A program made the translations under genes and the position numbers. Under the pieces are notes generated by a model. That model was given only the letters and a program-made list of their open reading frames with translations. It did no database searches and was not told the origin of the DNA. From Blautia luti (GTDB taxonomy: Bacteria > Bacillota > Clostridia > Lachnospirales > Lachnospiraceae): DNA of 64,000 nt. Below, piece after piece: positions 46,003-54,563 of the stretch. The DNA lies in the NCBI RefSeq assembly GCF_033096465.1, contig NZ_AP028156.1:1940501-2004500 (forward strand), read 5' to 3'. How positions within the stretch are numbered: position 1 is the stretch's first letter; each line of letters opens with the position of its first letter.

Positions 46003-47043
46003 TTATTTTGGTGGAAATGCTAAAACTTGTTTCTGCAATATTCTGTTATCGTTCAAATAATAGTGTTCAATTTTATTATCCATTAACCACTCTCTTAAAG
46101 TAAAGAAAAATTTTCCATCCGTATTGTATATCGGAACATCTATATGAGCTTGTCCAATATCTGATTTACATTTTTTTACCAAAGTATCTGTATAAATTTC
46201 AAAATGGTACTTAACCTGACAGGATTCTTTTGGATAAATCGCTATCTGAAGGTGTTTGTCACTATTCGCACCCAATGAATGCTGAAGATTGATTTCAAAT
46301 TTTTGCGGTTCTTTCTCCATATTTTCTAGAAGAATTGCACCACTTTCAACATCTGCTGTACCACCTTGGCAAAAACTATAATTGAATTTATCTCCCGAAA
46401 TTAAAAGTGTACCCAAATACAACTCTGAAATCAGTTCTTCTCCCTCACTATATACAGTTCCCCAAAAAACTAACCAGTTATCTTCTATGTATTTTTTTAT
46501 AAAACAATCTTTATTTGGTTTCCACGATCCAAGTTTAAAAATTTCACCCGACTTAAGTTCGGATATATTATAATTTTCACAGAATTTCTCACCCAATAAT
46601 TCCTTAAGGTCATTTTCCGTGCAACCTTTAGAAAAAATTTTCACATTCAAATCATAACAATCGATATTACCATTATTAATTATATAAAAATGCATCAATC
46701 CATTTGCATAATGACAAATAATGTCTACTCTTTTATAACCTCTTGAAGATATTTTATCTATAACCACCAATGCCTTATTTACACCTATATTATGTGAGGA
46801 TATATTTCGATAAATACAATGTGCAACCGTTCCACAAAAAAATTCTTTATATTCTTTATTTTCTTCTAACACATAAGTTCCATCTTCTAACATTTGTTCA
46901 TCATACTTAAATGAAGAAAAAACTTTACTTTTTCTAATCGGGCAAATTACTCGCACTAAATATTTTGCAAAGAACATGATTGCTCCCGCAGCGACTGCAA
47001 TAAATATACCTTGCACTATTGAGTTACTTATAATAATTTTCAC
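46003..47043 (-). CDS. Membrane-anchored protein of unknown function
   Basis: 346 residues. One N-terminal membrane helix (about 9-30, VQGIFIAVAAGAIMFFAKYL) is followed by a basic stretch (RKSKVF) and a large beta-rich soluble domain with no motif I recognise. By the positive-inside rule the soluble part is cytoplasmic. The start is GTG 47043 with AAAGGT 6 nt upstream. It lies 54 nt after the PtuB-like gene and is AT-rich like the primase-RT genes (18 G+C in 60 sampled bases at 46561). It could be a membrane effector or an immunity-type partner of the preceding genes (inference). Confidence 0.55.
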   Translation of the reverse strand: MKIIISNSIVQGIFIAVAAGAIMFFAKYLVRVICPIRKSKVFSSFKYDEQMLEDGTYVLEENKEYKEFFCGTVAHCIYRNISSHNIGVNKALVVIDKISSRGYKRVDIICHYANGLMHFYIINNGNIDCYDLNVKIFSKGCTENDLKELLGEKFCENYNISELKSGEIFKLGSWKPNKDCFIKKYIEDNWLVFWGTVYSEGEELISELYLGTLLISGDKFNYSFCQGGTADVESGAILLENMEKEPQKFEINLQHSLGANSDKHLQIAIYPKESCQVKYHFEIYTDTLVKKCKSDIGQAHIDVPIYNTDGKFFFTLREWLMDNKIEHYYLNDNRILQKQVLAFPPK

Positions 47044-47097
47044 AATTTTACCTTTGTTCCTTTTTATTTATCTGCTAGCTTTCCTTTGAATTTATCT

Positions 47098-47775
47098 TTA
47101 TGATATCTTCAATTTGCACTCAAGCCAGGAAATGATAATTCCGCAATACGGAGTTAAATTTCTTTCCTGCACAAGACTCGCATAAGTGCGTTCCAGTTCA
47201 TGTATAAATGCATCTTGTGATTTGCCTTTGCATTTTCTCATGATTCTATTCTTCTCTGCCATCAAAACATTTTTCCGTGTCTGTGGTAACGAAAGTGCCT
47301 GGCAATTCAAATTCAATGTTTCTGTCACGTCTTTATTGATATCCGCATCATCCGAATAAATGCTTCCATCCGCTTTATACTTAATTTTTCTGACAGACAT
47401 TTCATCAAACGGATTCACAGTAAGCTCTATATTGCCCCTGTGTGCATCACAGGTTTTATCTTCTGGTTTCACACCTCGCACCAAACTGTTTCCATAGCAC
47501 ACGCCAAGCATCCATTTAAAATCCAGCGTTGCCTTTTTATCATGTTCCTGCTCATCCTGTGGATGTCTCGGCCTGCAATGTTCAATTCTCACAACACTTG
47601 GAGCCTCAATCTTCTTCATACAATATGCACACAGGCATCTCTGTTCTTCCCACATCTGTTCCCGGATGTCTTTTAACACATCTGTAGGCATATCAGACTC
47701 ATAATCCGCATCCGGATTTTCTTTACGGAATTTCAGAAGACTATTGGGTTCTTTTCCTCTTTTTATAACGATCAT
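47098..47775 (-). CDS. ptuB: HNH endonuclease-like protein, PtuB (Septu-type)
   Basis: 225-residue protein of the group commonly found as the small partner of PtuA-type ATPases (TIGR02646-like). The HNH/zinc region includes LCAYCMKKI, then VRIEHCRPRH, a middle N in VCYGNSLVRG, and CDAHRGN. It should cut DNA or tRNA/RNA substrates when released by the ATPase. It starts 3 nt after the stop of the ATPase gene, so the pair is tightly coupled. Septu pairs occur alone, and with a retron reverse transcriptase in retron Ec78; here the nearby reverse transcriptase is of a different type. Confidence 0.82.
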   Translation of the reverse strand: MIVIKRGKEPNSLLKFRKENPDADYESDMPTDVLKDIREQMWEEQRCLCAYCMKKIEAPSVVRIEHCRPRHPQDEQEHDKKATLDFKWMLGVCYGNSLVRGVKPEDKTCDAHRGNIELTVNPFDEMSVRKIKYKADGSIYSDDADINKDVTETLNLNCQALSLPQTRKNVLMAEKNRIMRKCKGKSQDAFIHELERTYASLVQERNLTPYCGIIISWLECKLKIS

Positions 47776-47778
47776 ACA

Positions 47779-49095
47779 CTATTCTCCCAATATTCTCTCC
47801 AAATCCAGAGATGTCCTTGCAGCTGCGATATCCGGATCTGTTGTTCCAACAATCGCCTCGATCTCCGTCAAAACCTTATCTGCTTCTTTGTAATTATTCT
47901 CATTCATATACGCATAGAATAAATCCATACGCTGCTTAATGTCAGCCGGACGTTCTGATACATTCATAACCTCACGTAATATGGAATTAGCATCTCTTCC
48001 ATAAGTCTGTGCCACAGGCATATAAATTTCTCCAGAATCTAAAATACGAATCTGCTCTCTTGGAACAGAATTAATAACTGCTGGAGCATGAGAACTGACA
48101 ACAAACTGAACTTCCGGGAAAATTGCATGGAGATCGCTCAGAATTGTCTGCTGCCACTGCGGATGCAAATGTAAATCTATTTCATCTATCAGTACAACGC
48201 CTGGTGTTTTTTCCAGTACTTGCTCGCCAAGTATCGGATTTAACACTGCCATGCGATAGGCAATATCACCAATCATGCTAAGTGTGTTCTTATATCCATC
48301 GCTCATTTCATCCATTGCGAATTTCTGTGCATTTCCATCTGCGGATTCAAATTCCAATACCAGTCTATGAGTATCAAGATCGAAGATAAGGCTGGCATTT
48401 CGTGCACCGCTGATTCTCTCAAAACTTCTGCAGATTGCTTTTTCTACTGTTCTCAGAAGCAGTGGTCTTTCCAATATACCTGTCTTCTGTTGTTCCTGAA
48501 GGCTTTTCATTGTCTGCATCTGGAACCAGTTCAGCATCAACTTTTCATTTGACTCTGCTGCCATACAATCCACGTAGCCAACCTGACGTTTAAACTCCGT
48601 TAAAGATTTCAGATTTCTCTTTTCTTTCTTCTGTGCATATAAACGTCCCGTTCCATAATAAGAGATCAAAGGAAGTACGAGAGATTTATCTCCTGTCATG
48701 ATCTGGTTCTGTGCTTTCTTCGCGAGTCCTGTCAATTCACCCGCATCTTTGATGGTTGTCTTGCCACTTTCAGAGTTCAAAGAACGAATCCACTTCACAT
48801 TTTTCTGTTCCAAACAATCACCAGTACTCTCAATAATTACCGGAAACTGGTGCTGCGGATCAATCGTTCCGTTTAAATCATGAAACTCATATCTGGCATC
48901 ATCCTTTAAGATACTTCTACTGACGCCACCATCTATCCCTAATAGAAAGGTACTGACCGAGACAGCTACTGCATCCAATATCGCAGTCTTACCTGCTCCA
49001 TTCTTACCAACTACCAGTGTTATATGGTCATCAAAATCAACCTCCGATTCTTGGAAGCATCTGTAATTTGAAATCTTAATTTTTTTTAACTTCAT
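47779..49095 (-). CDS. ptuA: SMC/ABC-like ATPase, PtuA (Septu-type)
   Basis: 438-residue ATPase of the AAA_15/OLD-like group without a TOPRIM domain. Walker A is GKNGAGKT (30-37), the ABC signature region reads MDEMSDGYKNTLSMIGD, Walker B VVLIDEIDLHLHP (about 298-310) and the His switch SSHAPAVINS. The central insertion is typical for PtuA-like proteins. AAGGTGAT precedes ATG 49095. The gene is 68 nt after the 908-residue gene. Base composition is like core BREX genes (26 G+C in 60 sampled bases at 48481), unlike the AT-rich primase-RT module upstream, so the two may have arrived separately. Confidence 0.85.
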   Translation of the reverse strand: MKLKKIKISNYRCFQESEVDFDDHITLVVGKNGAGKTAILDAVAVSVSTFLLGIDGGVSRSILKDDARYEFHDLNGTIDPQHQFPVIIESTGDCLEQKNVKWIRSLNSESGKTTIKDAGELTGLAKKAQNQIMTGDKSLVLPLISYYGTGRLYAQKKEKRNLKSLTEFKRQVGYVDCMAAESNEKLMLNWFQMQTMKSLQEQQKTGILERPLLLRTVEKAICRSFERISGARNASLIFDLDTHRLVLEFESADGNAQKFAMDEMSDGYKNTLSMIGDIAYRMAVLNPILGEQVLEKTPGVVLIDEIDLHLHPQWQQTILSDLHAIFPEVQFVVSSHAPAVINSVPREQIRILDSGEIYMPVAQTYGRDANSILREVMNVSERPADIKQRMDLFYAYMNENNYKEADKVLTEIEAIVGTTDPDIAAARTSLDLERILGE

Positions 49096-49163
49096 TCAAC
49101 ATCACCTTACTATTTCTATCATGAATTTCAACCCATTAATAATTTATATTTGTCATCTACTTT

Positions 49164-51890
49164 TTAACTATATACTTCTTTCTTTTTAACAAACATGCAT
49201 ATCGATTTTTTGGGATTTATCAGCATCTCCTCTGGAAAAACATTTCCTTTCGTCATATTGAATTCACGGATTACCGTATAAACATCACTATTCGCTCTTT
49301 TCCACTTCTCGCCAAGCCTTTGTAGTTCATCATTAATCTGTGATTCCTTCTTTATAATTTCTCTTCCATAAGATACGGTTAAATTTTTTATATCCTTCTC
49401 AACTAAAAACTGTTTTATTTCTTCCAAACCTTCTTTTGTTCCATAATAAGCATGTATTTCCAATGAACAACTATTCTTCTCAACAATATCGTCAATGTCT
49501 ACTAATATTTTATTACCAGTTTTATCCGTCATATAATATTTTTGACTTCTTTCCTTTGCATTCCTAACATATTGTTGTTCGTTTTCAGAATCATGAGATA
49601 TATCCATATTCAAATATGCTTTAATCATTCTTTTGGTGGAACCTCCTTTTTCAAAATTATCCGAAAGAAACACAATTTTTTTTATACATTTACCATTATG
49701 GTAATATTTATCATTTTTTAATTCTATCGAATCATCAAACAAATCATTTTTTTCACGAATACTTTTAGATTTCAAATACTTTTCATACATACTGCTAAGT
49801 ACACTATCGCTACGTCTTCCATCTTTTGGCACGTATAATGTATTTTCATCTTTTCTCATAAATTTTTCATCTTTACTTATTTCACTAAATTCCAATTGTT
49901 GATGATGTTCAAAAATTTTAAGATAACTCTCTACTGTATTTTCATTTACATTTGACCATATCATATTATGTATCAACCGATAGTATACTTGAGAATCAAA
50001 ATCTGAGAAAAACTTCTTCCCAACTTCATCTAAAGCCTCTTGCTGCAATTTCATTTTATTATAAATCTCTTTATATCGTATCAAAGTTACTTTAGAAGTA
50101 ATTTCCCAGTCTAGTCCATTTTTTTCTAAAATTTCTACTAACTTTGAAAAATTTTTCAAAAACTTATTTTCGTAAATTACAGCTTTTTGCTTTTTAGCAT
50201 CATACAAAAAATAGTATTCCAATTCTCCAACTTCTAACCCTTCTAGAAAAATATTATCAGGATCTTTGATGTTTTCCTTAGTTATAATTAATTGACGTAT
50301 TCCTGTTTCCTTTTGTAAAATTTTCCCCCAATAATCAAATACTACATCCCCAACTAAGATAGTTTCTTCTTCGTCTTCTTGAACTCTTCCAATCAAAACA
50401 TACGCATTTTCTGTGTTTTCAACCCCTAATATCTTATATATCCAATTACATTTGTCTCTCAAAGGGTAAAAGTCCAAAGCCTCTATATCATGATTTTCAA
50501 TGCTTTTATCTGATGAGCGTTTTGAAGTATTGGTTCTACGAATACAATATGCATTTTGTTTATACCATTCTTCTACAATAAACATCACCGCATCTATTTG
50601 ACTTCTACAACTCTTAACCCAGTTTTTCAAAAGTTGCTCTTGGTACCATTCATCTTCTCCAAATGAATTCAACTTTAAATTATCTACTCCAATATTTTCT
50701 CTTTCTAAAAGCAGTAATGCTAGACCAAAAGAAACTCTATTCAAAACATTATTTCGACTCTTTTTCAACGAAGAATTCCTATAAGATGATAATGCATCAA
50801 TAAATTCCTCTTTAATATATGCTTTCCCATGAATCGAATTAAGTTTTCCTTTTACAAATACCTTATCTTTATAACAAAACGGATTAATTGGACAGATATC
50901 ACCATTTACTTTTTTTATAAGCGAATTTTCTAATAAAATATTATATATTCCTTTATCATAAACCAATTTTAAGAATTCTTGCCGCCCTTGTTCATCTTTT
51001 AATATATCTGAATAATCAACTAAGGTATCTCCCTCATCTAATTTATATTCAATAAAATATCCCATAAGATTTTCATGATAATCTTTTTCTATTTCAATTT
51101 TTAAATCTTCTTTTTTGAATAATATTGATGATGTAAAATAGTTACTATTTTTATTTCTTATGAGAACACTATTTTTCCCCCTATCATAAAATATCATAAC
51201 ACCATTTTTCTGATGATTTAGTAGATCTTGTGTGTCAATTATATCTCCTGTTGATTGAAGGTAATTTATAAACTTCAAATTACACTCTTCAGTTAGTGTT
51301 CTAAAGATTTCCGGCTTATCAGAAATTGTTTTAAATAATCGCACAGCAAGCTGCAAAATATGAATCTGATACTCTCCTAATGGATTATTCACATCGACAA
51401 ATTCCGGATTCGTAATAACTTTTTGTAACATATCGTGTATTGGAAACACATATTTCCCATCTTCTTGGATTTCAAAAATAAAATAGATTTTTTCCAGTTC
51501 TTCTAAAAGTACGTATATCTTATCTTGCAAATATGTATCATCTATATGTTGTAATGTTCCCAATGCACCATGTGTTTTTAATTCATGAAGAAACCATAAA
51601 ATAGTTATGCTACTACAACTTTTTTCCTCTTCTGTAGCTTCTGTACTAATTTGCTCAATATTTTTTAATGTATTTAGTATAGGTTCTTTCAACTCTTCTA
51701 CTGTATTTGTTGTGTCATACAACTTTTGGCAATATTGTAACAACTGAAAAAAAACATCCGCTACTAATTTTCTATTTGCTGATAAATCTTGCAGACTACA
51801 ATTTTCTATTTCTGCAACAGTTCTTAATACAATTTCTTTTTCGTATTTTCCTACCTGCAACGCTTGCAGACAAATTTCAAGATTTTTCAT
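49164..51890 (-). CDS. Large unknown protein coupled to the primase-reverse transcriptase
   Basis: 908 residues, not recognised. The N-terminal 200 residues are helical. A later block VFLSDNFEKGGSTKRMI (about 739-755) has the shape of a phosphoribosyltransferase PRPP loop, a hydrophobic strand, acidic residues and GGST, and it follows LSSMYEKYLKS; this likeness is weak. A basic segment RRTNTSKRSSDKS lies near 455. It has no membrane helix, P-loop or nuclease motif I can identify. Its ATG lies inside the last codons of the primase-RT gene (14-nt overlap) with CGGAGG upstream, so the two proteins are made together. Composition is very AT-rich (15 G+C in 60 sampled bases at 50161). Function may be effector or RT partner (inference). 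Confidence 0.75.
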   Translation of the reverse strand: MKNLEICLQALQVGKYEKEIVLRTVAEIENCSLQDLSANRKLVADVFFQLLQYCQKLYDTTNTVEELKEPILNTLKNIEQISTEATEEEKSCSSITILWFLHELKTHGALGTLQHIDDTYLQDKIYVLLEELEKIYFIFEIQEDGKYVFPIHDMLQKVITNPEFVDVNNPLGEYQIHILQLAVRLFKTISDKPEIFRTLTEECNLKFINYLQSTGDIIDTQDLLNHQKNGVMIFYDRGKNSVLIRNKNSNYFTSSILFKKEDLKIEIEKDYHENLMGYFIEYKLDEGDTLVDYSDILKDEQGRQEFLKLVYDKGIYNILLENSLIKKVNGDICPINPFCYKDKVFVKGKLNSIHGKAYIKEEFIDALSSYRNSSLKKSRNNVLNRVSFGLALLLLERENIGVDNLKLNSFGEDEWYQEQLLKNWVKSCRSQIDAVMFIVEEWYKQNAYCIRRTNTSKRSSDKSIENHDIEALDFYPLRDKCNWIYKILGVENTENAYVLIGRVQEDEEETILVGDVVFDYWGKILQKETGIRQLIITKENIKDPDNIFLEGLEVGELEYYFLYDAKKQKAVIYENKFLKNFSKLVEILEKNGLDWEITSKVTLIRYKEIYNKMKLQQEALDEVGKKFFSDFDSQVYYRLIHNMIWSNVNENTVESYLKIFEHHQQLEFSEISKDEKFMRKDENTLYVPKDGRRSDSVLSSMYEKYLKSKSIREKNDLFDDSIELKNDKYYHNGKCIKKIVFLSDNFEKGGSTKRMIKAYLNMDISHDSENEQQYVRNAKERSQKYYMTDKTGNKILVDIDDIVEKNSCSLEIHAYYGTKEGLEEIKQFLVEKDIKNLTVSYGREIIKKESQINDELQRLGEKWKRANSDVYTVIREFNMTKGNVFPEEMLINPKKSICMFVKKKEVYS

Positions 51891-54405
51891 TTGCTACCTC
51901 CGCATCAACCAAAAGAAGAGCTTTTACAATAATGCAATCATTTTTCTTTAATTCAATATCTAAAATTTTTTTTAGATATTCTTCCTTTATTCGTTCAAAT
52001 ATTGGGGGTGAAATTGTCCTATCCTGTACTGCATAATACAATGTATGAATGAAATTGCTAAAATTCAATGATTTAAGAGGTATCAGCTTCAGTTCATGAT
52101 TATCCAAAATTATTTTTATATATTTTTCATTTTGAAATAAAAATTCATAAAATTTTCTGTAATTACTACCTCTGCCTTCACATGCACTCAAAATTTCTGT
52201 ACGGCAATTTTGCAAACACCATATTTGTGCTTCTGAAATTGTATACTTACCAAAAATGTAGCCCAATGAACCTACATTAAATGGGTTTTCTGTCAAATAT
52301 TCTTTTAATTTACTTTTCTTTTCTTCTTCTAGCAAATATCCGGTATAATCATTTTCGATTAAATCATAATTAAAACTATCTGTATGCAAAATTTGAACCT
52401 TTTCATTACCAGATAAATCACATATTTTTCCATAATATTTACTTTTATTTAAATTAACTGGTAGACCAACTAAAGGAAAAAAACTCATTAATTCATCGAA
52501 CAGCATTCTACTATCAAAATCTGGACGGCAAAAAAATACCATATCATCCACATAACGATACACATAAATTTTTTCCTGATCAAACTTCTTTAACACGGAA
52601 TTTAATAATTTGTCCAAAAACATTTCCGCTATTATCCTTGCATAAGCTGGTCCTTGAGGTACTCCAATACGATCACCATTTTGAATTTTTTTCATTAATT
52701 TATCATTATATTCGGTTAAAAAAACAAAAATATTTCTTGCCTTTTTGTCCAAAACATCTTCAAAACTTCTTAATACCGCCAAAAAATCTATATGATCATA
52801 AAAACCTTTTAAATCTATATAAAATACCTCATAATTATCCATAAATGGTACATCCATAAATACATGTATATAGTCTAAATATCTTCTCCAGGAGGAATAC
52901 CAATGATAGAAAATATATTTATTCGATGTATATGATATATGATAACTAAATGATTTCCAGCTTTCATTTATCAAGTCACATAATCGAAGGGCTAAATTAG
53001 TTGTAATGATACGCTCTTTTGCCGACAATGCAACTAATTTTCTTGTTTTTTCCTCACTTTCAATTCGGCTAAAAATTTTAAAATTTTTCGGTGTAAACTG
53101 TATTCTTTTCCCTTCTTCTATATCTTTAATTAAATCTTCATAAAAACGAAAATCATAATTTTTTAAGTTACAGAGTTGATTCCATATATAAACATCTGCG
53201 ACTTCATCATTTTCTTTTAAATAATTCTTCTCTTTTTTTGCAGTAATACTAATGTCATAAATCGTTTTTTTCTCATTTGTATTTTCAATTTGTTGTAATA
53301 TATTCGGTTCAACTCCACATCTCCGTAATAAATAATGCAATCCCGTCTCTTCTGGATCGATATTTTCTTCCAATGTAATCCCATAAATGCGGTAAAGATA
53401 CCCAAATGTTGCTGGGAAATATGACTTTCCTAATTTTTCGATATTACTGAATGTTTTTCTCTCATCATAATTGGGAAATCTTCTAAACACGTCCGTTACA
53501 AGTACTGCATCTGCATCACATAAATATAATGTTCCCAAAATAACCAGCCAATCTTGATGCAATGAATTTCCCTGTTGCATTCTTTGAAAAATTTCTCTAA
53601 AAACTTTGGTTTCCGATAAAATGTTAATAACTTGATCAGATGTCACATCTATATTTCCTTGCAACCAATATTTTCTATATTTTAACTTTGTTGTTTCAGC
53701 GTATGTTGTATCAATATTAAGTTTTCTAACAACTTCCGTTATCTCATTAGGCATATATGCTTTCATTATGCCTAATTGTGCATTCAAGAATACTTCCGAT
53801 TCTGTATCTTCTTTTTTTTGAAATTCGCCCTGGAAAATATAAGACCTTTCACCTGCTACATGACATGATAATGGAAATTTCACCTGTTTTCCTACTATAT
53901 TACCCCGGCTAGTATCTGTAGCCGGAAATCTATCCAGCTCCCACTCCTCATTATCTTTTATTTCTGATAAAATCTGACATTTTTTTTCTAATTCACATAC
54001 AATACGATATCCTAATTTTTTTTCAAAAACCGTTTTAAATATTATCCATACATGAATTCCTCTTCGTCCTGAAAATTCTGTTAAATATTTAATTTCTAAT
54101 TCATCCAACATATTTGTAAATGGGAGAATACAGTTTTTATATAACCCATAGACATTTGGATTTTTTTTATCTTTACAATCAAAATCAAAACAAATCCATT
54201 TTATCCGATTGGTTTTGTATCCCTGTTGATAGCACCCCATAGATCCATGTCTTAAAAGCATATTTTCAATCACAAATGGAGACATTGGAAAATATTTTGT
54301 AATATAACGACCATTCGGTTGCTGTATACCTGCTGCATAAGTATTTACCACCCACAACGAATATTCAATGTTTGCAATATCCTTAATAATCTGATTAATT
54401 ACCAT
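51877..54405 (-). CDS. Archaeo-eukaryotic primase fused to a reverse transcriptase
   Basis: 842 residues with two catalytic parts. N-terminal AEP primase: metal site WICFDFDCKD (Asp about 74, 76), FSGRRGIHVW (His about 118) and RFPATDTSRGN with QVKFPLSCH (about 150-170). C-terminal reverse transcriptase: motif A FYIDLKGFYDHI (Asp about 531), motif B GVPQGPAYAR (about 583), motif C YVDD (618-621) and motif D LPVNLNKSK. Both sites look complete. RTs with a fused primase have been described among the UG/Abi defence RTs (I believe UG10/DRT7; to be verified). It could start synthesis without an external primer. It lies 158 nt downstream of pglX and overlaps the 908-residue gene. AT-rich (17 G+C in 60 sampled bases at 52741). 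Confidence 0.88.
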   Translation of the reverse strand: MVINQIIKDIANIEYSLWVVNTYAAGIQQPNGRYITKYFPMSPFVIENMLLRHGSMGCYQQGYKTNRIKWICFDFDCKDKKNPNVYGLYKNCILPFTNMLDELEIKYLTEFSGRRGIHVWIIFKTVFEKKLGYRIVCELEKKCQILSEIKDNEEWELDRFPATDTSRGNIVGKQVKFPLSCHVAGERSYIFQGEFQKKEDTESEVFLNAQLGIMKAYMPNEITEVVRKLNIDTTYAETTKLKYRKYWLQGNIDVTSDQVINILSETKVFREIFQRMQQGNSLHQDWLVILGTLYLCDADAVLVTDVFRRFPNYDERKTFSNIEKLGKSYFPATFGYLYRIYGITLEENIDPEETGLHYLLRRCGVEPNILQQIENTNEKKTIYDISITAKKEKNYLKENDEVADVYIWNQLCNLKNYDFRFYEDLIKDIEEGKRIQFTPKNFKIFSRIESEEKTRKLVALSAKERIITTNLALRLCDLINESWKSFSYHISYTSNKYIFYHWYSSWRRYLDYIHVFMDVPFMDNYEVFYIDLKGFYDHIDFLAVLRSFEDVLDKKARNIFVFLTEYNDKLMKKIQNGDRIGVPQGPAYARIIAEMFLDKLLNSVLKKFDQEKIYVYRYVDDMVFFCRPDFDSRMLFDELMSFFPLVGLPVNLNKSKYYGKICDLSGNEKVQILHTDSFNYDLIENDYTGYLLEEEKKSKLKEYLTENPFNVGSLGYIFGKYTISEAQIWCLQNCRTEILSACEGRGSNYRKFYEFLFQNEKYIKIILDNHELKLIPLKSLNFSNFIHTLYYAVQDRTISPPIFERIKEEYLKKILDIELKKNDCIIVKALLLVDAEVANEKS

Positions 54406-54563
54406 AATGCTTTCTCATCTCCTTTATTCCGTCTATGTTCATCTTAATGTCTATCAGAAAATATCATCAACAGACAATACATTAAAAATTTCAATCATCT
54501 CAAAATTTTTTCGCTTTATGCTTTCAATATATATTCCATATCTATATACTACCTGTCATTATA
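54406..54563 (-). other. AT-rich leader between pglX and the primase-RT gene
   Basis: 158 nt without a gene. A short hairpin AAAAATTT/AAATTTTT can be drawn on the minus strand, and AAAGGAG lies before the RT start. It could hold a promoter or a structured RNA for the RT; nothing retron-like was recognised. Confidence 0.3.

Noticed and set aside
51877-54405. The reverse transcriptase as a retron or group II intron protein.
   Set aside because: No msr/msd-like RNA was seen and there is no maturase or endonuclease domain; the N-terminal primase domain points to a different class.
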